Below, piece by piece: positions 42,810 to 52,437 of a stretch of 64,000 nt of DNA. Made by a program: the position numbers and the translations under genes. Origin of the DNA: Methylorubrum suomiense (GTDB lineage Bacteria > Pseudomonadota > Alphaproteobacteria > Rhizobiales > Beijerinckiaceae); the NCBI RefSeq assembly GCF_022179765.1, contig NZ_BPRE01000002.1, positions 62,001 through 126,000 on the forward strand, read 5' to 3'. The notes below the pieces were generated by a model. That model ran no database searches and was not told the DNA's origin. It saw nothing but the letters and a program-made list of their open reading frames with translations. Every line of letters begins with the position of its first letter. The first letter of the stretch is position 1.

Positions 42810-44002
42810 GGCCCGCAGCCGCCTCGTCGTCATTTCCGCCCTGGGCGTGGTGGAGATCCTCGCCTGGGGCTCGTCCTTCTACCTGCCAGCGGTGCTCGCC
42901 GGGCCCATCGCGGCGGATACCGGATGGCCCCTGGCCTGGGTGGTCGGCGGCCTGTCCATCGGCTTGCTGGTGGCGGCCTTGGCCTCGCCCCGGGTCGGAA
43001 TCGCCATCCACCGGCACGGGGGTCGCCCGGTCCTGGCATGCGCTGCCCTGCTGCTGGCGGCGGGCCACGTCGTGCTCGGCCTGGCGCCGAGCCTGCCGGT
43101 GTTCCTCGCCGGTTGGCTTCTCCTCGGCCTTGGCATGGGCTGCGGCCTCTACGATCCCGCCTTCGCCACCCTCGGCCGGCTCTACGGCGCCGAGGCACGT
43201 CCGGCCATCACCACCCTGACGCTCTGGGGCGGGTTCGCTAGCACCGTCTGCTGGCCGCTCTCGGCCGCCCTCGTGGAGCAGGTCGGCTGGCGCCACGCCT
43301 GCGTCGCCTATGCCGGGTTGCACCTCGTCGTGACCCTGCCACTGGTACTGGGCCTGATCCCGAAGGCACCTGCCCGGAAGCCCGCAACAGGTGAGGAGCA
43401 CCACGCGGACGGTCCTCTGACATCCCGCGAACGCCGGGCCTACCGGCTGATGGCCAGCGTGCTCGTGCTGGGCGGCACCGTGATGACGCTGGTCTCGGTG
43501 CACCTGATCGCTCTGCTGCAGGCCCGTGGCGTCGCGCTGGCCGCGGCCGTCTCCTATGGCGCGCTGATCGGGCCGGCCCAGGTCGGGGCCCGCATCGTCG
43601 AGATGGCGAACAAGGGCCGGCACCACCCGCTCTGGACCCTGACCGTGGCCATGGCGCTGGTGGTCCTGGGGCTGGTCATCTTGGCGGCGGGCGTGCCGGC
43701 GGTCGGCCTCGCCCTGGTGCTCTACGGCGCGGGCAACGGGATCTACTCCATCGCCCGGGGCACGGTGCCGCTGGCCCTGTTCGGCCCGGTCCGCTACCCG
43801 GTTCTTGTGGGGGCGCCTGGCCCGGCCGGGCCTGATCGCACAGGCCGTGGCACCCTCCCTTGGAGCGGTGGCGCTTACCTACGGCGGCGCCGACGCCGCC
43901 TACGGCCTGCTGGCGGCGCTCGCGCTGTTGAACCTGGGGCTGGCAATAGCCTTGTGGGGCGCACGGCCGAACGCCGTCGAAGGGAGCGGCGGGCTTAGCT
44001 GA
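42799..44002 (+). pseudogene. MFS transporter in the ars operon, frameshifted near its end
   Basis: About 400-residue major facilitator with 12 expected spans, starting at a GTG that overlaps acr3. Residues VVEILAWGSSFYLPAVLAGP begin span 1, and the family is often found next to arsenic genes. At the G-run near 43807-43814 one G too many shifts the frame. Removing it joins FGPVRYPVL to GRLARPGLIAQAVAPSLGAV and gives the last two spans to 44002. As written the protein loses spans 11-12. A homopolymer miscall is quite possible. Substrate unknown; arsenic or phosphate-related efflux is an inference from context. Confidence 0.72.
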
Positions 44003-44020
44003 GCGGAGCCTAAGTGGCCC

Positions 44021-44051
44021 TTGACCTTCCCATCATGGAAAACCCCATCTG
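44021..44051 (+). promoter_or_regulatory. MerR/CueR-type promoter 1
   Basis: -35 TTGACC (44021-44026), 19-bp spacer holding the dyad CCTTCCCATCATGGAAAACC (44025-44044), -10 CATCTG (44046-44051). The over-long 19-bp spacer with CCTTCC-type dyad is the hallmark of MerR-family activation, here of the CueR copper type, ahead of the copper-chaperone gene. Confidence 0.7.
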
Positions 44052-44079
44052 GGTGAGACGTTACCCATGGGAGAGCGCC

Positions 44080-44289
44080 ATGCAACGCTTCAAGTCCGAG
44101 AAGATGGGCTGCGGTGGCTGCGCCAAGTTGGTGACCCGCGCCGTCCAGGACATCGAGCCGAACGCCCGGGTCGAGGTCGACCTCGGTGCGAAGCTCGTCA
44201 CGGTGGCGGGTGCGACCGTCCCGGACGACCAGATCGCCCAGGCTATCGCGAATGCCGGCTTCCCCGCCGCGCCGTTGGCCGCGGCCTGA
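44080..44289 (+). CDS. copZ: Heavy-metal-associated (HMA) copper chaperone, CopZ-like
   Basis: 69-residue HMA domain protein with the metal-binding loop MGCGGCAKLV (C-G-G-C). It would bind Cu(I) in the cytosol and hand it to an efflux ATPase or regulator. The ATG at 44080 has GGGAGAG upstream, and a CueR-type promoter ends about 30 bp before it. First gene of the copper/silver-type block that continues to 51.8 kb. Confidence 0.82.
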   Translation: MQRFKSEKMGCGGCAKLVTRAVQDIEPNARVEVDLGAKLVTVAGATVPDDQIAQAIANAGFPAAPLAAA

Positions 44290-44381
44290 ACCGGAACGGC
44301 GGCAACCATAAGCCTCGATCCGGCATTCTCGTCCCACCCGTGGGCATAGTCCCGCCACCCGAAACGGTGTAAGCCAGACCC

Positions 44382-44840
44382 ATGTGCCTCGACCGGCAAA
44401 TCGCGCGCCTGATGGCGGCGATGATCCTCGCGATCATCGCCTACGTCGCGCCGTCCGCCGTTCAGGCTCACGAGGGCCACTCGCACCACGGCCACCACGT
44501 GGCCGCGCCCCAGCACAAGGCCGTCCCCGCGACGACCGATGCGGCGGTGACTACCCCCGCCAAGCCGGCGATCCGGTCCGAGGCCCCGACCTTGTCCAAG
44601 GTCGCGCTCCCGGCTATCGCGCCGGCGCGCATCGAACCCGTACAGGACGATTGCTGCCGGCCCGGTTGCCAAACCCGCTGCTGCGGGACGATGGCCTGCT
44701 GCGCTACCGGCGTCCTATCCGGATCCTCGGTCCTATCCCCGTCGCTGTTCCGGACCGTCACGCTGATCCCGCGCGACGTCGTCGGCCGCTCGGGCGCCGG
44801 CCCCGAGGCCCTGCCCAAGCCCCCACGAACCCTCGCGTGA
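44382..44840 (+). CDS. Exported His/Cys-rich protein, probable metal binding
   Basis: 152 residues with an N-terminal signal peptide (hydrophobic core about 11-24, cleavage near VQA). The mature protein begins HEGHSHHGHH and contains a cysteine cluster (DDCCRPGCQTRCCGTMACC). Both stretches could chelate Cu/Ag or Zn in the periplasm. It has no family name I can give with certainty, though such His/Cys-rich peptides (CopL-like) occur in copper loci. A later start at 44412 is possible. Lies between the copper chaperone and the RND adaptor. Confidence 0.6.
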   Translation: MCLDRQIARLMAAMILAIIAYVAPSAVQAHEGHSHHGHHVAAPQHKAVPATTDAAVTTPAKPAIRSEAPTLSKVALPAIAPARIEPVQDDCCRPGCQTRCCGTMACCATGVLSGSSVLSPSLFRTVTLIPRDVVGRSGAGPEALPKPPRTLA

Positions 44841-44925
44841 AGTAGGGCGCGCCCGAGGCGCGCGACGCCCGGATTGCGCCCGCGAACGGCGCCGTCCGGA
44901 CTTCCCGACGCGAGGATTCCCTTTC

Positions 44926-46656
44926 ATGCCGATCCGTCTTGCCGCCGCCTTTGGCGCGGTGGCGCTGCTTGCCGCCGTCCTGGCGGGGCCCGTGCGCGCC
45001 CACGAGGGGCACGACCACGGCGCCGCCCCGCCGCCCGTCTCGAAGACCATCGCCCCTCGCGGCGAGGCGCTCTCTGATGCCTTCGAGCTCGTCGCCATCC
45101 CGCGCGACGGCACCCTGACGCTGTTCCTCGACCGCTTCCGGACGAACGAGCCGGTGCCCGGCGCGACCATCGAGGTCGAGACGCCGGATGGCCCCAAGGT
45201 AGCGACCGCCACGGCCGACGGCGGCTACGCGCTATCGGCCCCGTGGCTGTCGAAGCCGGGCCGCCACGAGCTCGTCGCGACCGTCACCGCGGGCGACGCC
45301 GTGGACGTGCTCACCCTCGCGGTCACCGTGCCCGACCCGAAGGTTTCCGCGGCGGCCACCGCCAAGCCGGCTCCGGCGAAGGCGGCCCTGGCGCGGGTGT
45401 CCGAGGTCGCCCACGGCGTCACGGATCGCCTGAGCGCCAAGGACCCGACCCTCGTGGCCGCGGTCGCCGTCGCCTTCCTGCTCGGCGTCCTCGTGACGGC
45501 GCTCGCCCGCGGACGCCGGGCCGCTCCGGTCCTGGCCGTGGTCGCCATCGGCATCACCCTCGTCCTCGGCACCGCCGCCTTCGCGCATGGCGACGAGGAC
45601 CATGGCGCGCCCGTGCAGGGGGCGGCGCTGATCGAGCCCCGGGGCCCGGGCTCCTCCGACCTCGCGCAGCGCCTGCCTGACGGCTCCGTCTTCGTGCCGA
45701 AGCCCACGCAGCGGCTCCTCGTCCTGCGCACCACCATGACCGAGCAGGGCAGCTTCCACCGTTCGGTCGAGCTCCCGGGCCGCATCATCCCGGACCCGAA
45801 CGCCAGCGGCGTCGTGCAGTCCTCGGTCGGCGGTCGGCTCTCGCCCCCGCCCTCCGGGCTGTTCCCCCGCCTCGGCACCAAGGTGCGCAAGGGCGACGTG
45901 CTCGCCACCGTGACCCCGCCGGTTCAGGCCATCGACGTCTCCGACATGCGCCAGCGCCAGGGCGAACTCGATCAGCAAATCGCCATCGTCGAGCGCCGGG
46001 TCGAGCGCTTCAAGCGCCTCGCCATCTCGGGCGCTGTCGCCCGGACCCAGCTCGACGACGCCCAGGCCGAGCTAGACGGCCTGCACGACCGCCGCGCCGC
46101 CCTCGACAAGATCAGGCAACAGCCCGAGACCCTCGTCTCGCCGGTGGACGGGGTCGTGGCGCAGGCCACCGCGGTCGCCGGCCAGATGGCGGCGCCCGGC
46201 GCCATGGTCTTCCAGATCGTCGACCCGAACCGACTTTGGGTCGAGGCGCTGAGCTTCGACGCCCTGACCGCGGCGCAGGACGCTACGGCGCGGCTCGCCG
46301 ACGGACGCACCCTGAGGCTCGCCTACCAGGGCACGGGCCTCGCCGACCGCAACCAGGCCATCCCGGTCCAGTTCGCGGTGCAGGGCGACGCCACCGGCCT
46401 GCGGGTCGGGCAATTCGTGACCGTGCTGGCCGGAACCGACACCGAGCAGTCCGGCTTGGCGCTGCCGCGCGCCGCCGTCGTGCGCGCCGGCAACGGGCAG
46501 GACGTCGTCTACGAGCACACCACCGCCGAGCGCTTCGAGGCCCGGCCGGTGCGGGTCGAGCCGCTCGACGGCGGCCGCGTGCTGGTCGCCGAGGGGATCG
46601 GACCTGGAAAGCGGGTGGTGACCCAGGGCGCCGAACTCCTCGACCAGGTTCGCTGA
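44926..46656 (+). CDS. cusB: RND metal-efflux periplasmic adaptor with metal-binding N-terminal extension
   Basis: 576 residues, longer than usual CusB/CzcB adaptors (about 380-450). Residues 1-25 are a signal peptide, followed by HEGHDHG, a beta-rich FixH/transthyretin-like part, two membrane-spanning segments (about 180-200 and 207-225) and HGDEDHG. The adaptor proper starts around 255 with barrel-sandwich (LPGRIIPDPNASGVVQSS, GTKVRKGDVLATV), helical hairpin (QRQGELDQQIAIVERRVERF) and beta-barrel parts. It links the inner-membrane RND pump to an outer-membrane channel and feeds it metal. It is followed 12 bp later by the pump gene. The symbol is by similarity; metal specificity is not proven. 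Confidence 0.8.
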   Translation: MPIRLAAAFGAVALLAAVLAGPVRAHEGHDHGAAPPPVSKTIAPRGEALSDAFELVAIPRDGTLTLFLDRFRTNEPVPGATIEVETPDGPKVATATADGGYALSAPWLSKPGRHELVATVTAGDAVDVLTLAVTVPDPKVSAAATAKPAPAKAALARVSEVAHGVTDRLSAKDPTLVAAVAVAFLLGVLVTALARGRRAAPVLAVVAIGITLVLGTAAFAHGDEDHGAPVQGAALIEPRGPGSSDLAQRLPDGSVFVPKPTQRLLVLRTTMTEQGSFHRSVELPGRIIPDPNASGVVQSSVGGRLSPPPSGLFPRLGTKVRKGDVLATVTPPVQAIDVSDMRQRQGELDQQIAIVERRVERFKRLAISGAVARTQLDDAQAELDGLHDRRAALDKIRQQPETLVSPVDGVVAQATAVAGQMAAPGAMVFQIVDPNRLWVEALSFDALTAAQDATARLADGRTLRLAYQGTGLADRNQAIPVQFAVQGDATGLRVGQFVTVLAGTDTEQSGLALPRAAVVRAGNGQDVVYEHTTAERFEARPVRVEPLDGGRVLVAEGIGPGKRVVTQGAELLDQVR

Positions 46657-46668
46657 GAAGACCGCCCG

Positions 46669-49600
46669 ATGTTCACCTTCCTCGTCAGCCAGTCGGTCCG
46701 CAACCGCCTGCTCGTCCTCGCGATGGCCACGGTGCTAGTGCTCTTCGGCGCCTTCACCGCGACCAAGCTGCCCGTCGACGTCTTCCCCGACCTCAACAAA
46801 CCCACCGTCACCATCATGACGGAGGCGGAGGGCTACGCCCCCCAGGAGGTCGAGCAGCTCGTCACCTATCCCATCGAGACCCGGATGAACGGGTTGCCGG
46901 GGGTGACCCGGGTGCGCTCGGTCTCGGGCATCGGCCTGTCGGTCACCTACGTCGAGTTCGACTGGGGCACCGATATCTACCGCAACCGCCAGCAGGTCGC
47001 CGAGCGCCTCGCCATGGTGCAGGACCAGCTGCCGCGGGGCGTCACCCCGGTGATGGGGCCCGTCTCGTCCATCATGGGGCAGATCCTGCTGGTGGCGGTC
47101 ACCGGCGAGGCCGCGACCCCCATGCAAGTCCGCGAGGTCGCCGACTTCACCATTAGGCCGCGGCTCCTGACCATCCCGGGCGTGGCGCAGGTCATCCCCA
47201 TCGGCGGCGAGGTGCGCCAGTTCCGGGTCAGCCCGAACCCGGCCGCCATGCGCTCGCTCGGGGTGACGAACGCCCAGCTTGAGACGGCGCTCGCCCAGTT
47301 CGGCACCAATGCCGGCGGCGGCTTCACCGACCAGCATTCCCGCGAGTACCTCATCCGCAGCATCGGCCGGACCATGAGCCTCGACGACCTGCGCAACCTC
47401 GTGGTCGCCACGGTCGCCGATACGCCGGTCCACCTGCGCCAAGTCGCCGAGGTGTCCTTCGGCGCGAAGGTCAAACGCGGAGACGCCGGCTACACGGCCA
47501 AGCCCGCGGTCATCGTCTCGGTCGAGAAGCAGCCCGACGTCGACACGGTGCGGCTGACCCGCAGCATCGAGACCGCCCTGAGGGAGATGTCGCCGACCCT
47601 GCCGGCCGGCATCCGGGCCGACCAGGTCCTGTTCCGGCAGGCCGACTTCATCGAGACCTCGATCCGCAACGTCGAGCGCGTCCTAGTCGAGGCCGTGCTG
47701 GTGGTGGCGGTGGTGCTGTTCGCCTTCCTGCTGAACGTGCGCACCACCGCGATCTCGCTACTCGCCATCCCGGTGTCGATCCTGACCACCGCAGTGGTGT
47801 TCCACCTGTTCGGGCTGTCGATCAACACGATGACGCTAGGCGGGATCGCCATCGCTATCGGCGAACTCGTCGACGACGCCGTGGTCGACGTCGAGAACAT
47901 CTACCGGCGCCTCGGCGAAAACCGGCGGGAGGGCAACCCCAAGGGCGTGTTCCAGGTGGTGGTCGAGGCCTCGAACGAGGTGCGCTCCGGCATCGTCTAC
48001 GCGACGCTCATCATCATCCTGGTGTTCGTGCCGCTGTTCGCACTCTCGGGCATCGAGGGCCGGCTCTTCGCCCCCCTTGGGCAGGCCTACATCATTTCGA
48101 TCCTGGCGAGCCTGCTGACATCCATCACCCTGACGCCTGTCCAGGCGTCCCTGCTGCTGCCGGGCCTGAGGAACCTGGAGGAGCACGACAGCCGCCTCCT
48201 CAAGCTGCTCAAGCGCGGCAACGCCGCCCTGCTCCGGGTCGCCTTTCGGCACCAGGGCCTACTCGTCGGCAGCGTCGCGGTGGCGGTGGTGGCCGCGGGC
48301 GTCGCCGCCTGGAACCTGCCGCGGGCCTTCCTGCCGCCGTTCAACGAGGGCTCGTTCACGGTCAACATGACCTTCAACCCGGGCATCTCGCTCGGCGAGA
48401 GCAACCGGGTCGGGCTGATCGCCGAGAAGCTGCTCTTGGACATCCCGGGCGTGAAGGCGGTCGGCCGCCGCACCGGACGGGCCGAACTCGACGAGCACGC
48501 GGAGGGTGTTCACTCCTCGGAGATCGAGGTGGCGCTCGACGAAGACCAGAAGCGCCCGAAGGAGGCGCTCGTCGCCGACATGCGCGGGCGCCTCGCGTCC
48601 CTGCCGCTGGCGGTGAACGTCGGCCAGCCCATCTCGCACCGGCTCGACCACATGCTGTCCGGCGTGCGGGCGGAGATCGCGCTCAAGGTGTTCGGCGAGG
48701 ATCTCGACGCCCTGCGCCGGGTCGCCAACTCCCTGCGCGACCGGATGGCCGCGATTCCGGGTCTCGTCGACCTGCAGGTCGAGCGGCAGGTGCGCATCCC
48801 GCAGCTTGAGGTGCGCGTCGACTACACCCGGGCCGCCCTCTACGGCGTGCAGCCGGCCGCGGTCGTCGAGCAGATCAGCCGCCTATCGAACGGACGGGTG
48901 GTCTCGACGGTCGTTGACGGCGTGCGCCGCTTCGACGTGGTCCTGCGCCTCTCCGAGAACCACCGGACGACCACGGGGCTGGGCGACCTGCTGCTGGAGA
49001 CGCCCTCGGGCTGGGTGCCGGCGAAGCAGGTGGCCGACATCCGCGAGACGGACGGGCCGAACCAGATCCTGCGCGAGAACGCCCGCCGCCGCATCGTGGT
49101 GCAGGCCAACACCGACGGCGCGAGCGACATGGCGACCGTGGTGGCGGCCATCCGCGAGGCCTTGGCGAAGGAGCCGCTTCCGCCCGGCTTCTTCACCAGC
49201 CTGGAGGGCACCTTCCAGGCGCAGGAGGAGGCGAGCCGGACCATCGCGGCGCTGTCCGCGCTGTCCTTGGCGCTGATCTTCGCTGTCCTGTTCAGCCGCT
49301 ATCGGTCGGCCGCCCTCGCGCTGATCATCATCGGCAACGTGCCGCTGGCGTTGATCGGGTCGGTCGCTGCGCTGCGGCTCGTCGGGCAGCCGCTCTCGGT
49401 GGCGTCGATGATCGGCTTTATCACGCTGACCGGCATCGCCGCCCGCAACGGCATCCTCAAGATCAGCCACTACCTGAACCTGTCGCTGCACGAGGGCGTG
49501 CCGTTCGGGCCGGACCTCGTGGTGTGCGGCAGCCTGGAGCGGCTGACCCCGGTGCTGATGACGGCCCTGTCGGCCGGCGTGGCCCTGGTGCCGCTGCTCT

Positions 49601-49818
49601 ACGACGCCGCGAGCCCCGGCAAGGAGATCCTGCACCCGGTCGCGGTGACGATCTTCGGCGGCCTCGTCAGCGCAACCCTGCTCGACACCTTCCTGACCCC
49701 CGTCCTGTTCCTGCGCTTCGGACGCAAGCCGCTGGAGCGGTTGCGCGCCCTCCACGCCGAGGCGCCGGCGAAACCATCCCCGGACGGCGCGCGCCCGCGC
49801 CCGGCCGAGGCCTACTGA
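46669..49818 (+). CDS. cusA: Heavy-metal RND efflux pump (CusA/CzcA family)
   Basis: 1049 residues, full length for HME-RND pumps with 12 membrane spans and two large periplasmic domains. N-terminal span, then [15 protein letters not shown], the HME-typical [17 protein letters not shown], and the span-4 proton-relay acidic cluster [17 protein letters not shown]. It expels monovalent (Cu+/Ag+) or divalent (Co/Zn/Cd) metal from periplasm or cytosol by proton antiport. The flanking Met-rich and CueR-type features favour copper/silver. Forms an operon with the adaptor before it and two small periplasmic proteins after it. No outer-membrane channel gene is seen in the window. Confidence 0.88.
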   Translation: MFTFLVSQSVRNRLLVLAMATVLVLFGAFTATKLPVDVFPDLNKPTVTIMTEAEGYAPQEVEQLVTYPIETRMNGLPGVTRVRSVSGIGLSVTYVEFDWGTDIYRNRQQVAERLAMVQDQLPRGVTPVMGPVSSIMGQILLVAVTGEAATPMQVREVADFTIRPRLLTIPGVAQVIPIGGEVRQFRVSPNPAAMRSLGVTNAQLETALAQFGTNAGGGFTDQHSREYLIRSIGRTMSLDDLRNLVVATVADTPVHLRQVAEVSFGAKVKRGDAGYTAKPAVIVSVEKQPDVDTVRLTRSIETALREMSPTLPAGIRADQVLFRQADFIETSIRNVERVLVEAVLVVAVVLFAFLLNVRTTAISLLAIPVSILTTAVVFHLFGLSINTMTLGGIAIAIGELVDDAVVDVENIYRRLGENRREGNPKGVFQVVVEASNEVRSGIVYATLIIILVFVPLFALSGIEGRLFAPLGQAYIISILASLLTSITLTPVQASLLLPGLRNLEEHDSRLLKLLKRGNAALLRVAFRHQGLLVGSVAVAVVAAGVAAWNLPRAFLPPFNEGSFTVNMTFNPGISLGESNRVGLIAEKLLLDIPGVKAVGRRTGRAELDEHAEGVHSSEIEVALDEDQKRPKEALVADMRGRLASLPLAVNVGQPISHRLDHMLSGVRAEIALKVFGEDLDALRRVANSLRDRMAAIPGLVDLQVERQVRIPQLEVRVDYTRAALYGVQPAAVVEQISRLSNGRVVSTVVDGVRRFDVVLRLSENHRTTTGLGDLLLETPSGWVPAKQVADIRETDGPNQILRENARRRIVVQANTDGASDMATVVAAIREALAKEPLPPGFFTSLEGTFQAQEEASRTIAALSALSLALIFAVLFSRYRSAALALIIIGNVPLALIGSVAALRLVGQPLSVASMIGFITLTGIAARNGILKISHYLNLSLHEGVPFGPDLVVCGSLERLTPVLMTALSAGVALVPLLYDAASPGKEILHPVAVTIFGGLVSATLLDTFLTPVLFLRFGRKPLERLRALHAEAPAKPSPDGARPRPAEAY

Positions 49819-49839
49819 CCCACAAGAGGAGACGAGAGC

Positions 49840-50205
49840 GTGATCCTACTCAGAGTGACCCTGGTCGCCGGCCTGCTCGCCGCGACGACCGTGTGCGCCC
49901 ACGAGACCTCCGGCCAGCACGGCGGCCGGGTGGCGGACGCCGGCAAGTTCCACGTCGAGCTCGTCGCCAAGGGCGACACCGTCGACGTGTTCCTGTCCGA
50001 CGAGGGCCAGAAGCCGGTCCCGGCCGCCGGCTACAAGGGCACTGCCATCCTCGTCGTCGGCGGCAAGCCGGCCCGCGTGACGCTGGAGCCGGCCGACGGC
50101 AACCGCCTCACCGGCAAGGCCGCGACCGCCCTCGGCGCGAGCCCGAAGGGCGCCGTGCAGCTCACCAGCCCCGACGGCGCGACCGCCAGCGGCAAGTTCA
50201 ACTGA
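49840..50205 (+). CDS. Small periplasmic protein of an RND metal-efflux operon
   Basis: 121 residues starting with GTG at 49840 (AGAGGAGACG upstream) and a signal peptide (about 1-20, cut after VCA). The mature chain begins HETSGQHGG and is a beta-rich domain with EVAVFLSDEGQ-like strands, similar in style to the N-terminal domain of the RND adaptor in the same operon. Probably a periplasmic metal-binding accessory. Family name unknown to me. Confidence 0.65.
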   Translation: MILLRVTLVAGLLAATTVCAHETSGQHGGRVADAGKFHVELVAKGDTVDVFLSDEGQKPVPAAGYKGTAILVVGGKPARVTLEPADGNRLTGKAATALGASPKGAVQLTSPDGATASGKFN

Positions 50206-50228
50206 CCCCCATCGAGCGAGGAAGACCC

Positions 50229-50621
50229 ATGACCCACCTCCGCACCCTCTCCGTCGTCGCCCTGCTGTCGGCCGGCTTCGCCGGTCCTACGGTCGCGCAG
50301 GGCATGCACGACCACGGCTCAATGTCCGGCAAGGAGACAGTCTCGATGAAGCCGGCCCCGAAGGACAACGCCTCGACCAAGGACTTCAAGGCCGCCGACA
50401 TGGCGATGATGAAGGATATGGATGTCCCCTACACCGGCAACCCGGACGTCGACTTCCGCACGCACATGATCCCGCACCACAAGGGCGCGGTGGCGATGTC
50501 CAAGGTGGCGCTCAAGCACGCCAAGGACCCGGCCACCAAGGCGATGGCTCAAATGATCATCGACGATCAGGAGAAGGAGATCTCCGAGATGGAGGCCTGG
50601 CTGAAGCAGCACGGCAAGTAG
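50229..50621 (+). CDS. DUF305 family exported copper-related protein
   Basis: 130 residues with a signal peptide (about 1-23, cleavage near VAQ). A Met/His-rich segment (GMHDHGSMSGKE, MAMMKDMDV) leads into the DUF305 helical domain with its signature DFRTHMIPHHKGAVAMSK, a His/Met pair set that binds copper in related proteins. Acts in the periplasm, probably as copper buffer or carrier for the RND pump. The start at 50229 has GAGGAAG upstream. Last gene of the adaptor-pump operon. Confidence 0.8.
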   Translation: MTHLRTLSVVALLSAGFAGPTVAQGMHDHGSMSGKETVSMKPAPKDNASTKDFKAADMAMMKDMDVPYTGNPDVDFRTHMIPHHKGAVAMSKVALKHAKDPATKAMAQMIIDDQEKEISEMEAWLKQHGK

Positions 50622-50636
50622 CGGAAACGCCGGATC

Positions 50637-50668
50637 GGGGCGGCCCTTCGGTGGCTCCGGTCCGCCCC
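50637..50668 (+). terminator. GC hairpin after the RND operon
   Basis: GGGGCGG (50637-50643) pairs with CCGCCCC (50662-50668) around an 18-base loop; a run of ten C follows (50665-50674). Weak candidate terminator. Confidence 0.3.
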
Positions 50669-50702
50669 CCCCCCGTCACCCGAGATCAGGCAGAAGAGCA
50701 CG

Positions 50703-51452
50703 ATGCCCGAAGCCACCGTCCGCAAGGCCGCCCTCTATCGGATGGCCACCCCCGAACACACCTGCCCTTACGGGCTCAAGGCCAAGGACCTGCTCGAACG
50801 TAAGGGCTTCCAGGTCGATGACCACCTCCTGACCACGCGGGAGGAGACCGACCGCTTCAAGGCCGAGCATCAAGTCAGGACCACGCCGCAGACCTTCATC
50901 AACGGCGAGCGGGTCGGGGGCTTCGACGACCTCAGGCGCCACTTCGGCGAGGCCGCCAACGACCCGAACGCGACGACCTACATGCCCGTCGTCGCAGTGT
51001 TCTCGATGACCGCGCTGATGGCCCTGGCGGCGAGCCAGGCCGTCTACGGAACGCCGCTCACGATGCGCGCCGCCGAATGGTTCATCGCCTTCAGCATGTG
51101 CGTGCTCGCCCTCCTGAAGCTGCAAGACGTCGAGAGCTTCTCCTCGATGTTCCTTGGCTACGACCTGCTCGGGCAGCGGTGGGTGCGCTACGCCTACGCC
51201 TACCCGTTCCTGGAGGGCGTCGCCGGCGTCCTGATGGTGGCGGGCGCCCTGAACTGGATCTCGATCCCGGTGGCCCTGTTCATCGGTACGGTCGGGGCGG
51301 TCTCGGTGTTCAAGGCGGTCTACGTCGACAAGCGGGACATCAAGTGCGCCTGCGTTGGCGGGTCGAGCAAGGTGCCGCTCGGCTTCGTCTCGCTGACCGA
51401 GAATCTTATGATGGTTGCCATGGCCGTTTGGATGCTGGCGGTGCACCACTGA
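50703..51452 (+). CDS. Glutaredoxin-MauE fusion membrane protein
   Basis: 249 residues. Positions 1-85 are a glutaredoxin-like domain with the redox motif CPYG at 21-24 and a cis-Pro region TTPQTFINGERVGG. Residues 95-247 are a four-span MauE/DoxX-like membrane domain with VDKRDIKCACVGG, a C-x-C that could exchange electrons across the membrane. It would pass reducing equivalents to thiols or metal sites in the periplasm. This fusion recurs in copper and mercury resistance loci. The ATG at 50703 follows a spacer with AGAAGAG. Confidence 0.75.
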   Translation: MPEATVRKAALYRMATPEHTCPYGLKAKDLLERKGFQVDDHLLTTREETDRFKAEHQVRTTPQTFINGERVGGFDDLRRHFGEAANDPNATTYMPVVAVFSMTALMALAASQAVYGTPLTMRAAEWFIAFSMCVLALLKLQDVESFSSMFLGYDLLGQRWVRYAYAYPFLEGVAGVLMVAGALNWISIPVALFIGTVGAVSVFKAVYVDKRDIKCACVGGSSKVPLGFVSLTENLMMVAMAVWMLAVHH

Positions 51453-51472
51453 GCGACCGACGGCACCGCGGC

Positions 51473-51503
51473 TTGACCCTCCCACGATGGGAATCCCTAT
51501 CGA
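51473..51503 (+). promoter_or_regulatory. MerR/CueR-type promoter 2
   Basis: -35 TTGACC (51473-51478), 19-bp spacer with the dyad CCTCCCACGATGGGAATCC, -10 TATCGA (51498-51503), 40 bp before a small Cys/Met-rich exported protein. Same architecture as the site at 44021, so both should answer to the same MerR-type activator. Confidence 0.72.
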
Positions 51504-51542
51504 AAGCGAGACCGACGGGTTCGTCGGGTAAGGAGGGGGTTC

Positions 51543-51761
51543 ATGAAGCGGATCGTACTGGCCTCGGCCGCCCTGCTGCTGCTGGCGGCGTCCCCCGCTA
51601 TGGCGATGTCGTGTTGCGGCGGCGGCAAGGGCAAGGGTGCCATGATGTGCGGCAAGGCCGGGCCGAAGGGCGGCATTGGCATGAACCACGGCGCCATGAA
51701 GGGGAAGAAGGGCAGATGCTGCTGCGAGGGCATGTCCATGAACATGACCAAGCGCGGCTGA
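51543..51761 (+). CDS. Exported Cys/Met-rich metal-binding peptide
   Basis: 72 residues. Signal peptide 1-21, then a short mature part with six cysteines (24, 25, 36, 59, 60, 61) and many Met, Gly and Lys residues ([17 protein letters not shown]). The composition suits thiol/thioether coordination of Cu(I) or Ag(I). It has its own CueR-type promoter and a strong TAAGGAGG ribosome-binding site, so it is probably made in quantity on copper stress as a periplasmic sponge. No family name known to me. Confidence 0.72.
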   Translation: MKRIVLASAALLLLAASPAMAMSCCGGGKGKGAMMCGKAGPKGGIGMNHGAMKGKKGRCCCEGMSMNMTKRG

Positions 51762-51873
51762 GGTCGGGCATCATGACGGCTTTTCTTGTGCATCAACTCG
51801 GCGCACGAGCGCGTTCGTAGGGTTCGAACTCAAGCGGACGGGCTCCACCCCGCCCGCAAGCGGGAGACGAACC

Positions 51874-52347
51874 ATGAGTGACGGCTACCCCTCGATGACG
51901 GCCCTGCTCGGCCTCCTCGCCCTCGCCGGCTACCAGAACCGGGACAAGCTTGCCGAACTGCTCGGGGGCGCTGGCCAATCGGCCCCTTCACCCACCGGTC
52001 CCGGTGCGGCGTCCAATGCCTCCGGTGGCGGGTTGGGAGGCCTTCTCGGCGGTCTGCTGGGCAACCGGCGGGACCAAGCCCCTGGCGGCTTCCTGCACAG
52101 CGGTTTGGGCGAAATGCTCGATCGCTTCCAGCAGGCCGGCCACGGGGCGGCCGCGCAGTCCTGGGTCGCTCAGGGGCCGAACCAGGAGCTACCGCCGCAG
52201 CACCTTGAGCAGGCCATCGGGTCCGACGTTCTCTCGACCCTTACGCAGCGCACGGGATTGTCCCGCGAGGAGCTCCTGTCACGGTTGTCGCGCGAGCTTC
52301 CCCAGGCGGTCGACCGCTACACGCCGGACGGTCGGATGCCGGCCTAG
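51874..52347 (+). CDS. YidB/DUF937 family protein
   Basis: 157 residues. The Gly-rich middle ([13 protein letters not shown]) followed by [21 protein letters not shown] and the C-terminal [39 protein letters not shown] is the standard YidB/DUF937 layout. Function is unknown in the family. The ATG at 51874 has GGGAGACGA upstream. Stands alone between the copper block and a convergent corA. Confidence 0.8.
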   Translation: MSDGYPSMTALLGLLALAGYQNRDKLAELLGGAGQSAPSPTGPGAASNASGGGLGGLLGGLLGNRRDQAPGGFLHSGLGEMLDRFQQAGHGAAAQSWVAQGPNQELPPQHLEQAIGSDVLSTLTQRTGLSREELLSRLSRELPQAVDRYTPDGRMPA

Positions 52348-52437
52348 CCGGCGCTGTCCCCCCGGGGCATCGACCCATAGGACCGCGCCGACGTGTCGTC
52401 TTTTCGGCGCGGCGTCTCTCGACCTTCGGGACGGCGG

